NCBI GenBank assembly: GCA_007695115.1
Contig: REEK01000087.1
Span: forward strand, 1-40,178
Reading direction: 5' to 3'
DNA length: 40,178 nt
DNA from: Sphaerobacteraceae bacterium
Lineage (GTDB): Bacteria > Chloroflexota > Chloroflexia > Thermomicrobiales > Thermomicrobiaceae
Notes under the pieces: model-generated
The model's input: the letters and a program-made list of their open reading frames with translations, nothing else
What the model was told of the DNA's origin: nothing
Database searches by the model: none
Made by a program: the position numbers and the translations under genes
Shown: one piece after another, positions 17,501 to 22,955 of the stretch
How positions within the stretch are numbered: the first letter of the stretch is position 1
Layout: the number at the start of each line of letters is the position of its first letter

Positions 17501-17754
17501 CCCAGGTCAAGGCCAAGAGCCTGCAGGACATTCTCAACTTCCCGACGATGCTCAACGCCAAGATCGGCGGCCTGATGGGCGCGATCGGTGCCGCAGACGG
17601 CGCACCGACGAAGCAGTCCTACGACGTGTTCGAAGACCTCTCCAAGCGCGTCGATGAGCAGATCAAGAAGCTCGACGAAGTCCTCAAGCAGGACGCGAAG
17701 GACCTCAACAAGATGATCGACAAGCAGGGTGTGGAGCCGGTCTCGATCGACTAG
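14587..17754 (+). CDS. Giant BNR/Asp-box (VPS10/sialidase-like) beta-propeller protein, copy 2 (1055 aa)
   Basis: A paralogue of the preceding gene, collinear over nearly its whole length. The N-terminal match is WRPIGPFRGGRVVAVAGDP. Asp boxes include STDAGKTW, STNGGDTW, SDDGGDNW, STDEGQSW, TSDYGKNW and SFDDGANW. The propeller closes at HGRSFWILDDL, and an Ig-like part (GVQFNYYL and NRFVWDMRH) follows. A charged helical C-terminal region (about residues 900-1055) is rich in Lys/Glu and likely forms a coiled coil. As with copy 1 no signal peptide is seen, so location is uncertain. The ATG at 14587 is preceded by AGGAAGGGAAC. The ligand or substrate is unknown. Tandem duplication is evident, and each copy is followed closely by a hairpin repeat. 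Confidence 0.86.
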   Translation: MSNPKDTVLSNLKWRPIGPFRGGRVVAVAGDPVNDQVFYFGSTGGGVWKTEDGGEYWRCVSHGYFKRASVGALQVAPSDPNVIYAGMGESTIRGNVTHGDGVYKSTDAGKTWHHLGLTETRNISEIAIHPDNPDVVYVAALGHAFGKNNERGVYRTTNGGWTWEQVLFKSNKAGAIDISMDPNNPRILYASIWEAYRSPHSMSSGGEDSGIYKSTNGGDTWIEITRKNGLPKGILGKVGLAVSPAQSDRVWAIVEAEDGAVFRSDDGGDNWIRLSEDRNLRQRAWYYHHIIADPQDPETVYVLNVEMWKSTDGGKNFGKMSTPHPDNHDLWIDPKNPQRMVQGNDGGGTVSFNGGASWSTVYNQMTMEFYHVTTDNRFPYRVYGAQQDNSTLSTVSRSNYAAITSRETVDVGGGESGYIAVRPDNPDIIFAGSYGGLITRYDMKTGQAKPINVWPEVTLGWPAKDMKYRFQWTFPIVISPHDPDTLFVGGNHVFKSTDEGQSWEAISDDLTRAEPHTLEASGGPITKDSTGAETYATVFSFAESPLKKDLYWVGTDDGLIHITRNGGKKWENITPPDLPEFSLISIIEASPHDEKTAYVAATRYKSDDFAPYLYKTSDYGKNWTRITNGIEPDHFTRVIREDPAKKGLLYAGTEVGIYVSFDDGANWERMTGNLPVVPIHDFVIKDDDLVVGTHGRSFWILDDLTGVRELANLAEDTKSHLFDLRDPVRFRTSRSFGLDAPGSKNFHRIAGEMATYVTETNAEGEPETILLDAGENPPDGVQFNYYLKDKPEGQINLQILDGNGNEVRRFVSKDEDAKEEPPVQGEFRDPNIPKKAGVNRFVWDMRHKGASDLPHDASMGMMRGAMAGPLAVPGKYKVKLSVGDQEHTREFELLPDPRVDVPQKELEEQLDLSLKVRDKLTETHEAIKRARRVRAQIDTWTERFKDRKGGDQIVEAGEKMKERVSEVEGVLTQVKAKSLQDILNFPTMLNAKIGGLMGAIGAADGAPTKQSYDVFEDLSKRVDEQIKKLDEVLKQDAKDLNKMIDKQGVEPVSID

Positions 17755-17792
17755 AGGCCGCGGCCCCTTCCAACTCATCGACTGTCCTCGAT

Positions 17793-17836
17793 TCACCCCT
17801 CTCCCAGATTTGGGAGAGGGGACGGGGGGTGAGAGC
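17793..17836. repeat. Hairpin repeat element, copy 2
   Basis: A perfect 11-bp stem, CCCCTCTCCCA (17796-17806) with TGGGAGAGGGG (17811-17821), closes a GATT loop, with flanking TCA/TGA ends. It lies 38 nt after the stop of the second BNR gene and is related to the elements at 14484 and 20601. Confidence 0.8.
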
Positions 17837-17865
17837 CGACCCCGTACTCGAAGGAGCCTCCCACA

Positions 17866-18045
17866 ATGCCACTCATCGCCGCACTGATCGGATTCGGACT
17901 TCTCTACATCGCCATCAACGAACTGCTCAAACGCATCACCGGCTGGCGTTCGACCCCGACTGCCGACTCACAGGATCACAGGTGGGGTTCACGAGCGCAG
18001 TGGGAATACCGCACCAACACCGCCCGGTACAGGCAGCAATTCTAG
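17866..18045 (+). CDS. Small single-pass membrane protein (59 aa)
   Basis: A short open frame reads MPLIAALIGFGLLYIAINEL at its start, a clear hydrophobic helix of about 18 residues. Next comes a basic turn (LKRITGW), then a polar tail rich in Arg, Gln and Tyr ending RYRQQF. AAGGAG (17851-17856) lies nine bases before the ATG, an almost ideal ribosome site, which is the main reason to call it. The topology would be N-out or N-in single pass with a basic cytoplasmic flank. It sits between the second BNR gene's hairpin and the hicBA pair. No family is recognised. A larger overlapping frame in another phase at 17829-18296 lacks such a site. Confidence 0.5.
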   Translation: MPLIAALIGFGLLYIAINELLKRITGWRSTPTADSQDHRWGSRAQWEYRTNTARYRQQF

Positions 18046-18100
18046 AATTCGGAAAACCGGTTCAAGTCACCAGCTGTCGATTACACTGGAGTCTGACAGC

Positions 18101-18113
18101 CGCGATGTTCGCG
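18101..18113. promoter_or_regulatory. 13-bp palindrome upstream of hicB
   Basis: CGCGA-TGT-TCGCG (18101-18113) lies 24 nt before the hicB ATG. HicB or HicAB complexes usually repress their own promoter, so this is a candidate operator. TACACT at 18082-18087 could be a -10, but its -35 is poor. Confidence 0.28.
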
Positions 18114-18136
18114 AGGTTTCGGAAGGATGGTTTTCG

Positions 18137-18370
18137 ATGGCTCGAACATATCAAGTGCTACTCGAATGGGATCCCGACGACAAAGTCTGGGTCACCTACG
18201 TGCCACATCTGGATTTCCTGTCCACGTTCGGCGACACGCGAGAGGAAGCGCTGGAACATACGCGTGAGGCGATCCTGCTCTATCTCGAAGGTCTAGAGGA
18301 ACACGAACTCGAAACGTACCCCAACGGGACACATGCGGAACTCGTTGAGGTGGAAGTCCCTGCCTCGTGA
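18137..18370 (+). CDS. hicB: HicB-family antitoxin
   Basis: The 77-residue protein matches the short HicB type with a partial RNase H-like fold: an opening strand (TYQVLLEWDPDDKVWVTYVPHL), the GDTREEALEHTREAILLYLEGL helix, and a short C-terminal tail without a DNA-binding domain. HicB binds and neutralises the HicA mRNA interferase. The ATG is preceded by GGAAGGA. Its stop overlaps the next start as GTGA, so toxin synthesis is coupled to antitoxin synthesis. The order antitoxin-toxin is the reverse of the classical hicAB order but is common for this pairing. It lacks a long C-terminal HTH/RHH domain, so autorepression would need another factor or the complex. Confidence 0.88.
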   Translation: MARTYQVLLEWDPDDKVWVTYVPHLDFLSTFGDTREEALEHTREAILLYLEGLEEHELETYPNGTHAELVEVEVPAS

Positions 18371-18597
18371 GTCGCCTCCCCAGGGTGAGCGGCCGAGAAA
18401 CCGTTCGGGCACTTGAACGCGCCGGATTTGTTGTGTCTCGCCAGCGTGGTAGTCATGTGCGTCTCTTTCGTGCGGGTGTTGGGCAGGTGATTGTTCCCCT
18501 TCATGGGAATCGCGACATCCCGGCCGGAACCCTTCGGAACATTCTCCGACAGGCGAACCTCAGCGTGGATGAGTTTATCGAGTTGCTTGAGGGCTAG
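18367..18597 (+). CDS. hicA: HicA-family toxin (mRNA interferase)
   Basis: The 76-residue protein is a typical HicA with a dsRBD-like fold: helix SGRETVRALERAGF, strand VVSRQRGSHVRLF with the catalytic His30 in GSH, strand VIVPLHGNRDIPAGT, and helix LRNILRQANLSVDEFIELL. HicA cleaves mRNA independently of codon position and inhibits growth until bound by HicB. It starts at the GTG at 18367, which overlaps the hicB stop by 4 nt. All key residues are present, so it is probably functional. It is followed by a MITE-like repeat. Confidence 0.92.
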   Translation: MSRLPRVSGRETVRALERAGFVVSRQRGSHVRLFRAGVGQVIVPLHGNRDIPAGTLRNILRQANLSVDEFIELLEG

Positions 18598-18632
18598 AGT
18601 ACACAGGGTTGTTCAGGTAACGCTTCGATCAC

Positions 18633-18721
18633 GTCATGTTGAGCGGAGTCGAAACATCTCAGTGGTTCCGGGGCTCTGGTGCCTGGGGGAGACGAAATCC
18701 TTCGACTTCGCTCAGGATGAC
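18633..18721. repeat. MITE-like imperfect inverted repeat, element 1 (89 bp)
   Basis: The ends are GTCATGTTGAGCGGAGTCGA and, inverted, GTCATCCTGAGCGAAGTCGA, an imperfect terminal inverted repeat of about 21 bp. It begins 35 nt after hicA. A related 88-bp element in opposite orientation lies at 20481-20568, on the other side of the sulfatase gene. It has no coding capacity. Elements with GTCAT...ATGAC ends are a familiar kind of interspersed repeat in several bacterial groups. Confidence 0.7.
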
Positions 18722-18812
18722 GAATCAGGGGCTCAGGACGACCCACCCGCCATCTTCCCAGCGCCAAACTGTATGCGAAGCTGCAGTACAAGCCACTGCG
18801 GCCACCAGCCCT

Positions 18813-20300
18813 TTACGGCAGGAACGACTTCTCCGTGTTCAGCCCCGTCTCTGGATCGAAGAACAGCTGCGTGGGGCGGCCGCCTTCTGTGCAGATGCTC
18901 CAGCGCAGTAGTCGCTCCTTCAAATCCTCCCGTACTCCCGCGTGTTCGGGGCTCAGGGAAAGGTTTGTCAGCTCCCACGGGTCAGCGTCAAGATCGTACA
19001 GCTCGTCAGTCTCATCCATCGGATCATAGATGTACTTGTAGTTCCCACTTCGCACCATCTTTGGGTGGCCTTCGGCCTCGCGCCAGCGCAAGAACGGGAT
19101 CGGAGGTGTCATCTGATCCCAGATCGGGTCTGCAGCGTCAGCCACATCTTCCAGGTGCAATCGCGGTCCCCCTGCTCCGTACTCGGCAAAGACAGCGTCG
19201 CGGGGAGGATCGTCACCGGTACCGGGCAGCATCTGCCCGTCAATGCCGGCTGGTCGATCGATACCGGCAAGTCCCAGACATGTGGGCATGACATCCAGCA
19301 GACTGACCAGGTTGTGATCGACGGCCCCTTCGGGCACGCGACCTGGCATTGACACAATTAACGGCACGCGGGTCATGGCGTCATAGAGTGTGCTCGACTT
19401 GCCCATCAAGCCACGTTCGCCAGCGTAATCACCGTGATCAGACGTGAAGACGACGATTGTATTGTCCGAGAAGTTGAGCCTGTCAAGCGTGTCGAGCAAC
19501 TCTCCCACCGCATCGTCGATAAACCGGATCATGCCGTAGTAGATCGAGACACAGCGGCGGATCTGGTCCTCGGGCATCTCCGCGAAGCCAAACAACCGTC
19601 GGAATACCTTGAGGCGCTCCATCCGGTGAGCGTTGTCATCATCCGGCCAGGGTGGCAACGTGATCTGGTCCGGTGGATGCATCGAGGCGTACGGCTCCGG
19701 GCATTGATACGGCTCATGGGGGTCCGGGATCGAGAGCCACAGGAAAAACGGTTGGTCCGGAGTCTGTTTCTCAAGGAACCGGGTCGCGCGCCGAGTAAGC
19801 ACCGCGGTCGGGCAAGAGTCGGCGGGGTTCGGGTTGATCGCCCAGTGAGCCGGCGACCACGGAGTCTGCTGAGAATCGTTATGAAGCCAGTCTACGACTT
19901 CAGCCTCACCGCTGTCCTCAGGTTCATCGGGTCCGAGATGGCCACAGATGGAACGCTCAGCGAAGAGGTTGTAGTCCACAGGTTGAAAGCAGTGGTCTTT
20001 CCCGATATGCCCGAGTTGGTAACCTGACTCCTTCAGGAGATGCGCGAAGTGTCGCTCATCGGGTGGCATCGGCAACTCGTTCGTGCGTGATCCGTGTCGG
20101 TGCGGATAGCGTCCGGTCCAGAACGAGACACGCGCTGGCGTACACAACGGCTGGGGTGTGTAGCAGTACTGATACTGAGTGCCACGCGCCGCAAGTCGCT
20201 CCAGCGACGGGGTCGGGACGTCCGGATTGCCATACATCTGTATCGCTGTGGCCTTCTGCTGGTCGGTCATGATGACAAGAATGTTTGGTCGATCAGACAT
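18813..20300 (-). CDS. Sulfatase (arylsulfatase / alkaline-phosphatase superfamily)
   Basis: The 495-residue protein is a formylglycine-dependent sulfatase that hydrolyses sulfate esters. The maturation motif C-x-P-x-R is present as CTPAR, with Cys53 to be converted to formylglycine, followed by SFWTGRYPHRHG. Metal ligands are seen in MTDQQ (Asp13) and in FTSDHGDYAGERGL; GHIGKDH carries the usual Lys and His. A C-terminal subdomain contains MVRSGNYKYIYDP and ELYDLDADPWELTNL, as in choline and related sulfatases. The start chosen is the ATG at 20300 with GGGAAAGGG close upstream; an ATG at 20336 has no site. No signal peptide is seen, so it probably acts in the cytoplasm. No sulfatase-maturing enzyme is in the window. 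Substrate is unknown. Confidence 0.93.
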   Translation of the reverse strand: MSDRPNILVIMTDQQKATAIQMYGNPDVPTPSLERLAARGTQYQYCYTPQPLCTPARVSFWTGRYPHRHGSRTNELPMPPDERHFAHLLKESGYQLGHIGKDHCFQPVDYNLFAERSICGHLGPDEPEDSGEAEVVDWLHNDSQQTPWSPAHWAINPNPADSCPTAVLTRRATRFLEKQTPDQPFFLWLSIPDPHEPYQCPEPYASMHPPDQITLPPWPDDDNAHRMERLKVFRRLFGFAEMPEDQIRRCVSIYYGMIRFIDDAVGELLDTLDRLNFSDNTIVVFTSDHGDYAGERGLMGKSSTLYDAMTRVPLIVSMPGRVPEGAVDHNLVSLLDVMPTCLGLAGIDRPAGIDGQMLPGTGDDPPRDAVFAEYGAGGPRLHLEDVADAADPIWDQMTPPIPFLRWREAEGHPKMVRSGNYKYIYDPMDETDELYDLDADPWELTNLSLSPEHAGVREDLKERLLRWSICTEGGRPTQLFFDPETGLNTEKSFLP

Positions 20301-20480
20301 TTCAGCCCTTTCCCGGAACCCTGAGCGATCATGCACGAAACGACGTCTTTCACGAGTGAACTGATTCTAGACCAGACGTGACGAACGCGTTCGGTGGCGC
20401 GAACGTCGCTCGGTTGACTCATGGGTGATTTTCGTCTGGCCAGACTGCTCATCACGGCACTGGTGGGGTGAGGCTTCGTT

Positions 20481-20568
20481 GTCATCTCGAGCTTGTCGAG
20501 AGACCTGAAGTGTTTGCGAAGGTTTGCGCGAGGCACCATCGAGATTCCTCCGCGTTGGTCGGAATGAC
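20481..20568. repeat. MITE-like imperfect inverted repeat, element 2 (88 bp)
   Basis: It runs from GTCATCTCGAGC to GGTCGGAATGAC. Its reverse complement resembles element 1 at 18633-18721: both share ATCTC-xx-TGGTxCC and a CGACxx(x)GCTC ending, followed by GATGAC. The two thus belong to one family in opposite orientation and flank the sulfatase gene. Confidence 0.6.
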
Positions 20569-20600
20569 AGCTAAACGCGGGTGGAGTGCTAGATAGAACA

Positions 20601-20646
20601 GCCCTCACCCCGTCCCTCTCCCAATGCTGGGAGAGGGAGAGTTTTT
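20601..20646 (+). repeat. Hairpin repeat element, copy 3, with a T-run
   Basis: It opens with GCCCTCACCCC as in copy 1. A perfect 11-bp stem, TCCCTCTCCCA (20613-20623) with TGGGAGAGGGA (20628-20638), closes an ATGC loop and is followed by GAG and TTTTTT. It would terminate plus-strand transcription, but neighbouring genes on both sides run on the minus strand. It is therefore best seen as a repeat copy. Confidence 0.72.
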
Positions 20647-20670
20647 TGCGCCTGGATTGCGGGGGCTGAA

Positions 20671-21231
20671 CTACGTCGTGGCTGCGGAGGTCTTTCGGCG
20701 ATCGGCGAAGTTGGGGTAGGACTTCGGGTCCTGGGCTGCTCCGCAAAGGGTGAACGGCGTTACCCGGATGTAGCAGCCGTTCTTCGTTTCGCTGGGAACC
20801 TCGTTGCTGTACATCCGGTGGATCTCTTCGACGATCCGGAACTCTTCCAGCTCGGCGGCATCGTCGCTACCAGGCTTGAGGATCGTGGCCCGGCCATTGA
20901 TGATCAGGGTGATGTCGTCATCTTTGTGCTTCGCCATGCTCACCCGTGATTCGTGCATCAGATAGCGGGTTCGCAGGGCGTTGGTGGTGCTGGGAACGTA
21001 GAACTTGCCGCGATAGACGATCGCTTTTGCCAGTGTGATCTGTGGCGAGCCGCTACTGGTGGCGACGGCAAGGGTGAAGGTGTGCAGTCCCTGAAGATGA
21101 CGGAGAATCTGCTCGCCGTTGAGCTTCTTGTCCGGTAGTCCGAGCTCCTGTTTGAGCTGAGGACTCGCCGTGCGGGCGCTGATGCCCACCATCTTCTTGA
21201 ATTCTTTGATCTCTTCCGCGGTCTCGTGCAT
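20671..21231 (-). CDS. Pyridoxamine-5'-phosphate-oxidase-family (split-barrel) flavoprotein
   Basis: The 186-residue protein contains a PPOX-like FMN-binding split barrel: strands FTLAVATSSGSPQITLAKAIVYRGKFYVPST, then TRYLMHESRVSMAKHKDDDITLIINGRATIL. The LxxxxRVSM and INGRA segments are those that contact the flavin or F420 phosphate in this family. An N-terminal extension of about 45 residues with Lys/Glu-rich helices precedes the barrel. It could be a flavin- or F420-binding reductase, or a heme/bilin-binding member; the sequence alone does not decide. AGAGGA directly precedes the ATG, and GAGGAG lies further up. It is divergent from the SnoaL-like gene across 117 nt. Confidence 0.8.
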   Translation of the reverse strand: MHETAEEIKEFKKMVGISARTASPQLKQELGLPDKKLNGEQILRHLQGLHTFTLAVATSSGSPQITLAKAIVYRGKFYVPSTTNALRTRYLMHESRVSMAKHKDDDITLIINGRATILKPGSDDAAELEEFRIVEEIHRMYSNEVPSETKNGCYIRVTPFTLCGAAQDPKSYPNFADRRKTSAATT

Positions 21232-21348
21232 TCCTCTGATCTCCTCGATGATGACTGGTGGTGTACTGTCAACAGCAAATGATAGCGCGTTGGTGATGGT
21301 ATTGTCTCATTGATTGCCGATGAAACCCATCGATGAGGAGGCCGCAAT

Positions 21349-21792
21349 ATGGGCATTGAAGCGAACCGGGCAGTGATCGCACGCTACTTCGCCGCCTGGG
21401 CCGACCCGGATGTCGAGCGGGCGATTGCGTCACTGGACTCGGTTGTGCATCCGGACATCGTCGACCACGCAGCTTACGAGGGCCAGGCTGCTGGGATTGA
21501 AGGAGTCCGGGAGTTCTGGCGAAAGTGGCGAACAGCTTTCCCTGATTTCACGGTCGAGATTTACGACTCGATTGCTGAGAGTGATCGGGTGGTGACTCGC
21601 TGGAGCATGCAGGGCACCCATCTCGGTGATTACGATGGCTATGCCCCGACCGGGCAACGCATCGGTCACAGCGCGATCTCGATCAATCGGGTGGTCGATG
21701 GCCTGATTACCGATGAGTGGATCGAGCTGGACCTGCATGGGTTGATCCAGCAACTCGAGACCGCCCGGAGTCGATCACAGGGAACGATCTAG
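21349..21792 (+). CDS. SnoaL-like (NTF2-fold) ester cyclase family protein
   Basis: The 147-residue protein has the NTF2-like fold of the SnoaL/ester-cyclase group: NRAVIARYFAAWADPDVERAIASL, HPDIVDHAAYEGQAAGIEGVREFWRKWRTAFPDFTVEI, DRVVTRWSMQGTHLGDYDGYAPTGQRI and DEWIELDLHGLIQQL. In SnoaL-type enzymes an Asp/His pair within the cone acts as base, and comparable residues are present (His60 area and WIELD). Most such stand-alone bacterial members have no known substrate. GAGGAGG lies upstream of the ATG. Its stop shares the palindrome CTAG with the stop of the convergent mrpG, so there is no room for a terminator between them. Confidence 0.86.
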   Translation: MGIEANRAVIARYFAAWADPDVERAIASLDSVVHPDIVDHAAYEGQAAGIEGVREFWRKWRTAFPDFTVEIYDSIAESDRVVTRWSMQGTHLGDYDGYAPTGQRIGHSAISINRVVDGLITDEWIELDLHGLIQQLETARSRSQGTI

Positions 21793-22199
21793 GTGTCGTC
21801 TCGGGCGTGGGGGCTGTCCGGGTCCGGCACGCGGGTCTTGAGGGTTTTCGGACTGTTGAGGGTGTGGTTCGAGTGATCGTATTTCCCCTTGAGCTCGTCC
21901 CACTTAGTGCCTTCCCAGAGCGGAACGCCAACGATGTAGCCGGCTCGACCGATCAGGTGAGCACCCACCGGTGCGGTGAGGAAGAAAAACAGGATCACCA
22001 GCAGTGCCCGGGTGAACACGCCCACATCCCCAAAGAAGATAGCGACCGCCGTCAGCACACACCCAACACCGAGCGTAGCCGACTTGGTGGCGACGTGCAT
22101 CCGGGTAAACAGGTCGGGCATCCGGAGAATTCCGATGCCGGCCAGCAACATCAGCGCCGCTCCCGTCGCCATCAGAATCACGATGATGACTTCGCTCAT
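21789..22199 (-). CDS. mrpG: Mrp/Mnh Na+/H+ antiporter subunit G
   Basis: The 136-residue protein is the last subunit of the hetero-oligomeric Mrp cation/proton antiporter. It has about three membrane helices: residues 4-26, 40-58 and 64-85. The family signature GILRMPDLFTRMHVATKSATLG follows the first helix. A hydrophilic C-terminal tail of about 45 residues (from the WEGTKWDELKGKYDHS part to the end) is longer than in many MrpG proteins and is probably cytoplasmic. The start ATG overlaps the mrpF stop as ATGA. Its stop coincides with the opposite-strand stop of the SnoaL gene in one CTAG palindrome. The subunit is needed for complex function, but its mechanistic role is unclear. Confidence 0.93.
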   Translation of the reverse strand: MSEVIIVILMATGAALMLLAGIGILRMPDLFTRMHVATKSATLGVGCVLTAVAIFFGDVGVFTRALLVILFFFLTAPVGAHLIGRAGYIVGVPLWEGTKWDELKGKYDHSNHTLNSPKTLKTRVPDPDSPHARDDT

Positions 22200-22489
22200 G
22201 GTCTCCCCCGCCGTTCGGTGTAGCGCGCAAAGGCGACCGTTCCCAGGAAGATGATCAGCGCCAAGACGATTGCCGCATCGATGAATACGGGCTGATCGAC
22301 CACCACGGCGTAGACGGCGAAGATTGCCACAGCGATCGCGGCAACCAGGTCGAGCGCAACGACCCGATCGGGTAGCGTCGGTCCTTTGACGAGCCGGAAG
22401 AAGGCCATCAACAGTGCGACGGTAAGTACGATCATCATGACGTTGACGGTGATCTCCATTGCGCTGGAGAGGCCAGTATCGAAGATCAT
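22196..22489 (-). CDS. mrpF: Mrp/Mnh Na+/H+ antiporter subunit F
   Basis: The 97-residue protein has three predicted membrane helices and the MrpF signature FFRLVKGPTLPDRVVALDLVA, in which the Asp residues are highly conserved. It is required for assembly and activity of the Mrp complex in the cytoplasmic membrane. The start at 22489 overlaps the mrpE stop (ATGA) with GAGGTG upstream. An internal ATG ten codons later (MEITVNV) is a possible alternative. It also overlaps mrpG by four nucleotides. Confidence 0.94.
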   Translation of the reverse strand: MIFDTGLSSAMEITVNVMMIVLTVALLMAFFRLVKGPTLPDRVVALDLVAAIAVAIFAVYAVVVDQPVFIDAAIVLALIIFLGTVAFARYTERRGRP

Positions 22490-22944
22490 CGCAGCACCTC
22501 GATTACCCGTCGCTCGAACCCGGCCTTGATCTCGTGCCGAAGCTCGTCTGGATCATCGACGAACATGGCGTGAAGGTAGAGCACGGATTTGTCGTCCGAT
22601 ACGTCCAGACTCAGCGTACCCGGCGTGAGCGAGATCAGATTGGCCAGCAGCGTTATCTCGGTATCGGTCTTTACACTGAGTGGAATGGCCACGACTCCCG
22701 GGCGCATGTACTGAGATGGCGTGATCACGTCGTAGGCCACCCGAAGGTTGGCCTTGAACAGTTCATAGATGAAGAACAGGGCAAACCTGACCACCAGAAT
22801 GAACTTCCGGCCGTAGTTCGTCGAACCGACTGCACGCTGAGCGAACACCACGACGAGGAACCCGATCGCGAAACCAACCAGAAGGTTCGCCGGATCGAAA
22901 TTGCCGGTTGCGGCGGCCCAGATCAGTGCCAGGAATACGTTCAA
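22486..22944 (-). CDS. mrpE: Mrp/Mnh Na+/H+ antiporter subunit E (start uncertain)
   Basis: This subunit of the Mrp complex has two or three N-terminal membrane helices ([43 protein letters not shown]). A cytoplasmic domain carries the MrpE signature [34 protein letters not shown]. The coordinates use the TTG at 22944. The family usually begins with a few more residues, and the frame continues upstream as INALLLNVF. There an ATA codon (22959-22957) overlaps the mrpD stop as ATAA, with GGAG seven bases before it. Every other overlapping junction in the operon is ATGA. A non-standard ATA or CTG start, or a sequence error, is possible. Confidence 0.88.
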   Translation of the reverse strand: MNVFLALIWAAATGNFDPANLLVGFAIGFLVVVFAQRAVGSTNYGRKFILVVRFALFFIYELFKANLRVAYDVITPSQYMRPGVVAIPLSVKTDTEITLLANLISLTPGTLSLDVSDDKSVLYLHAMFVDDPDELRHEIKAGFERRVIEVLR

Positions 22945-22955
22945 CAGCAGGGCGT

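Larger units (their letters stand above)
20301..20670. other. Gene-free 370-bp stretch between sulfatase and PPOX genes
   Basis: No convincing gene lies here. The stretch holds the sulfatase's leader, MITE-like element 2 (20481-20568) and the third hairpin element (20601-20646). Small open frames across it have no ribosome sites and consist of repeat sequence. Confidence 0.7.

Noticed and set aside
18050-18078. tRNA-like T-loop sequence GGTTCAAGTC followed by ACC
   Set aside because: The flanking bases do not form a T-stem or acceptor stem, and no anticodon or D arm is present upstream.
17829-18296. Plus-strand frame of 155 codons overlapping the small membrane protein and hicB
   Set aside because: It is in another phase from both better-supported genes, has no ribosome site and has a low-information His/Arg/Thr-rich sequence.
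20613-20646. Rho-independent terminator for a plus-strand gene
   Set aside because: The hairpin and T-run look like a terminator, but no plus-strand gene ends just upstream. It matches two other copies of a repeat family, so it was listed as a repeat.
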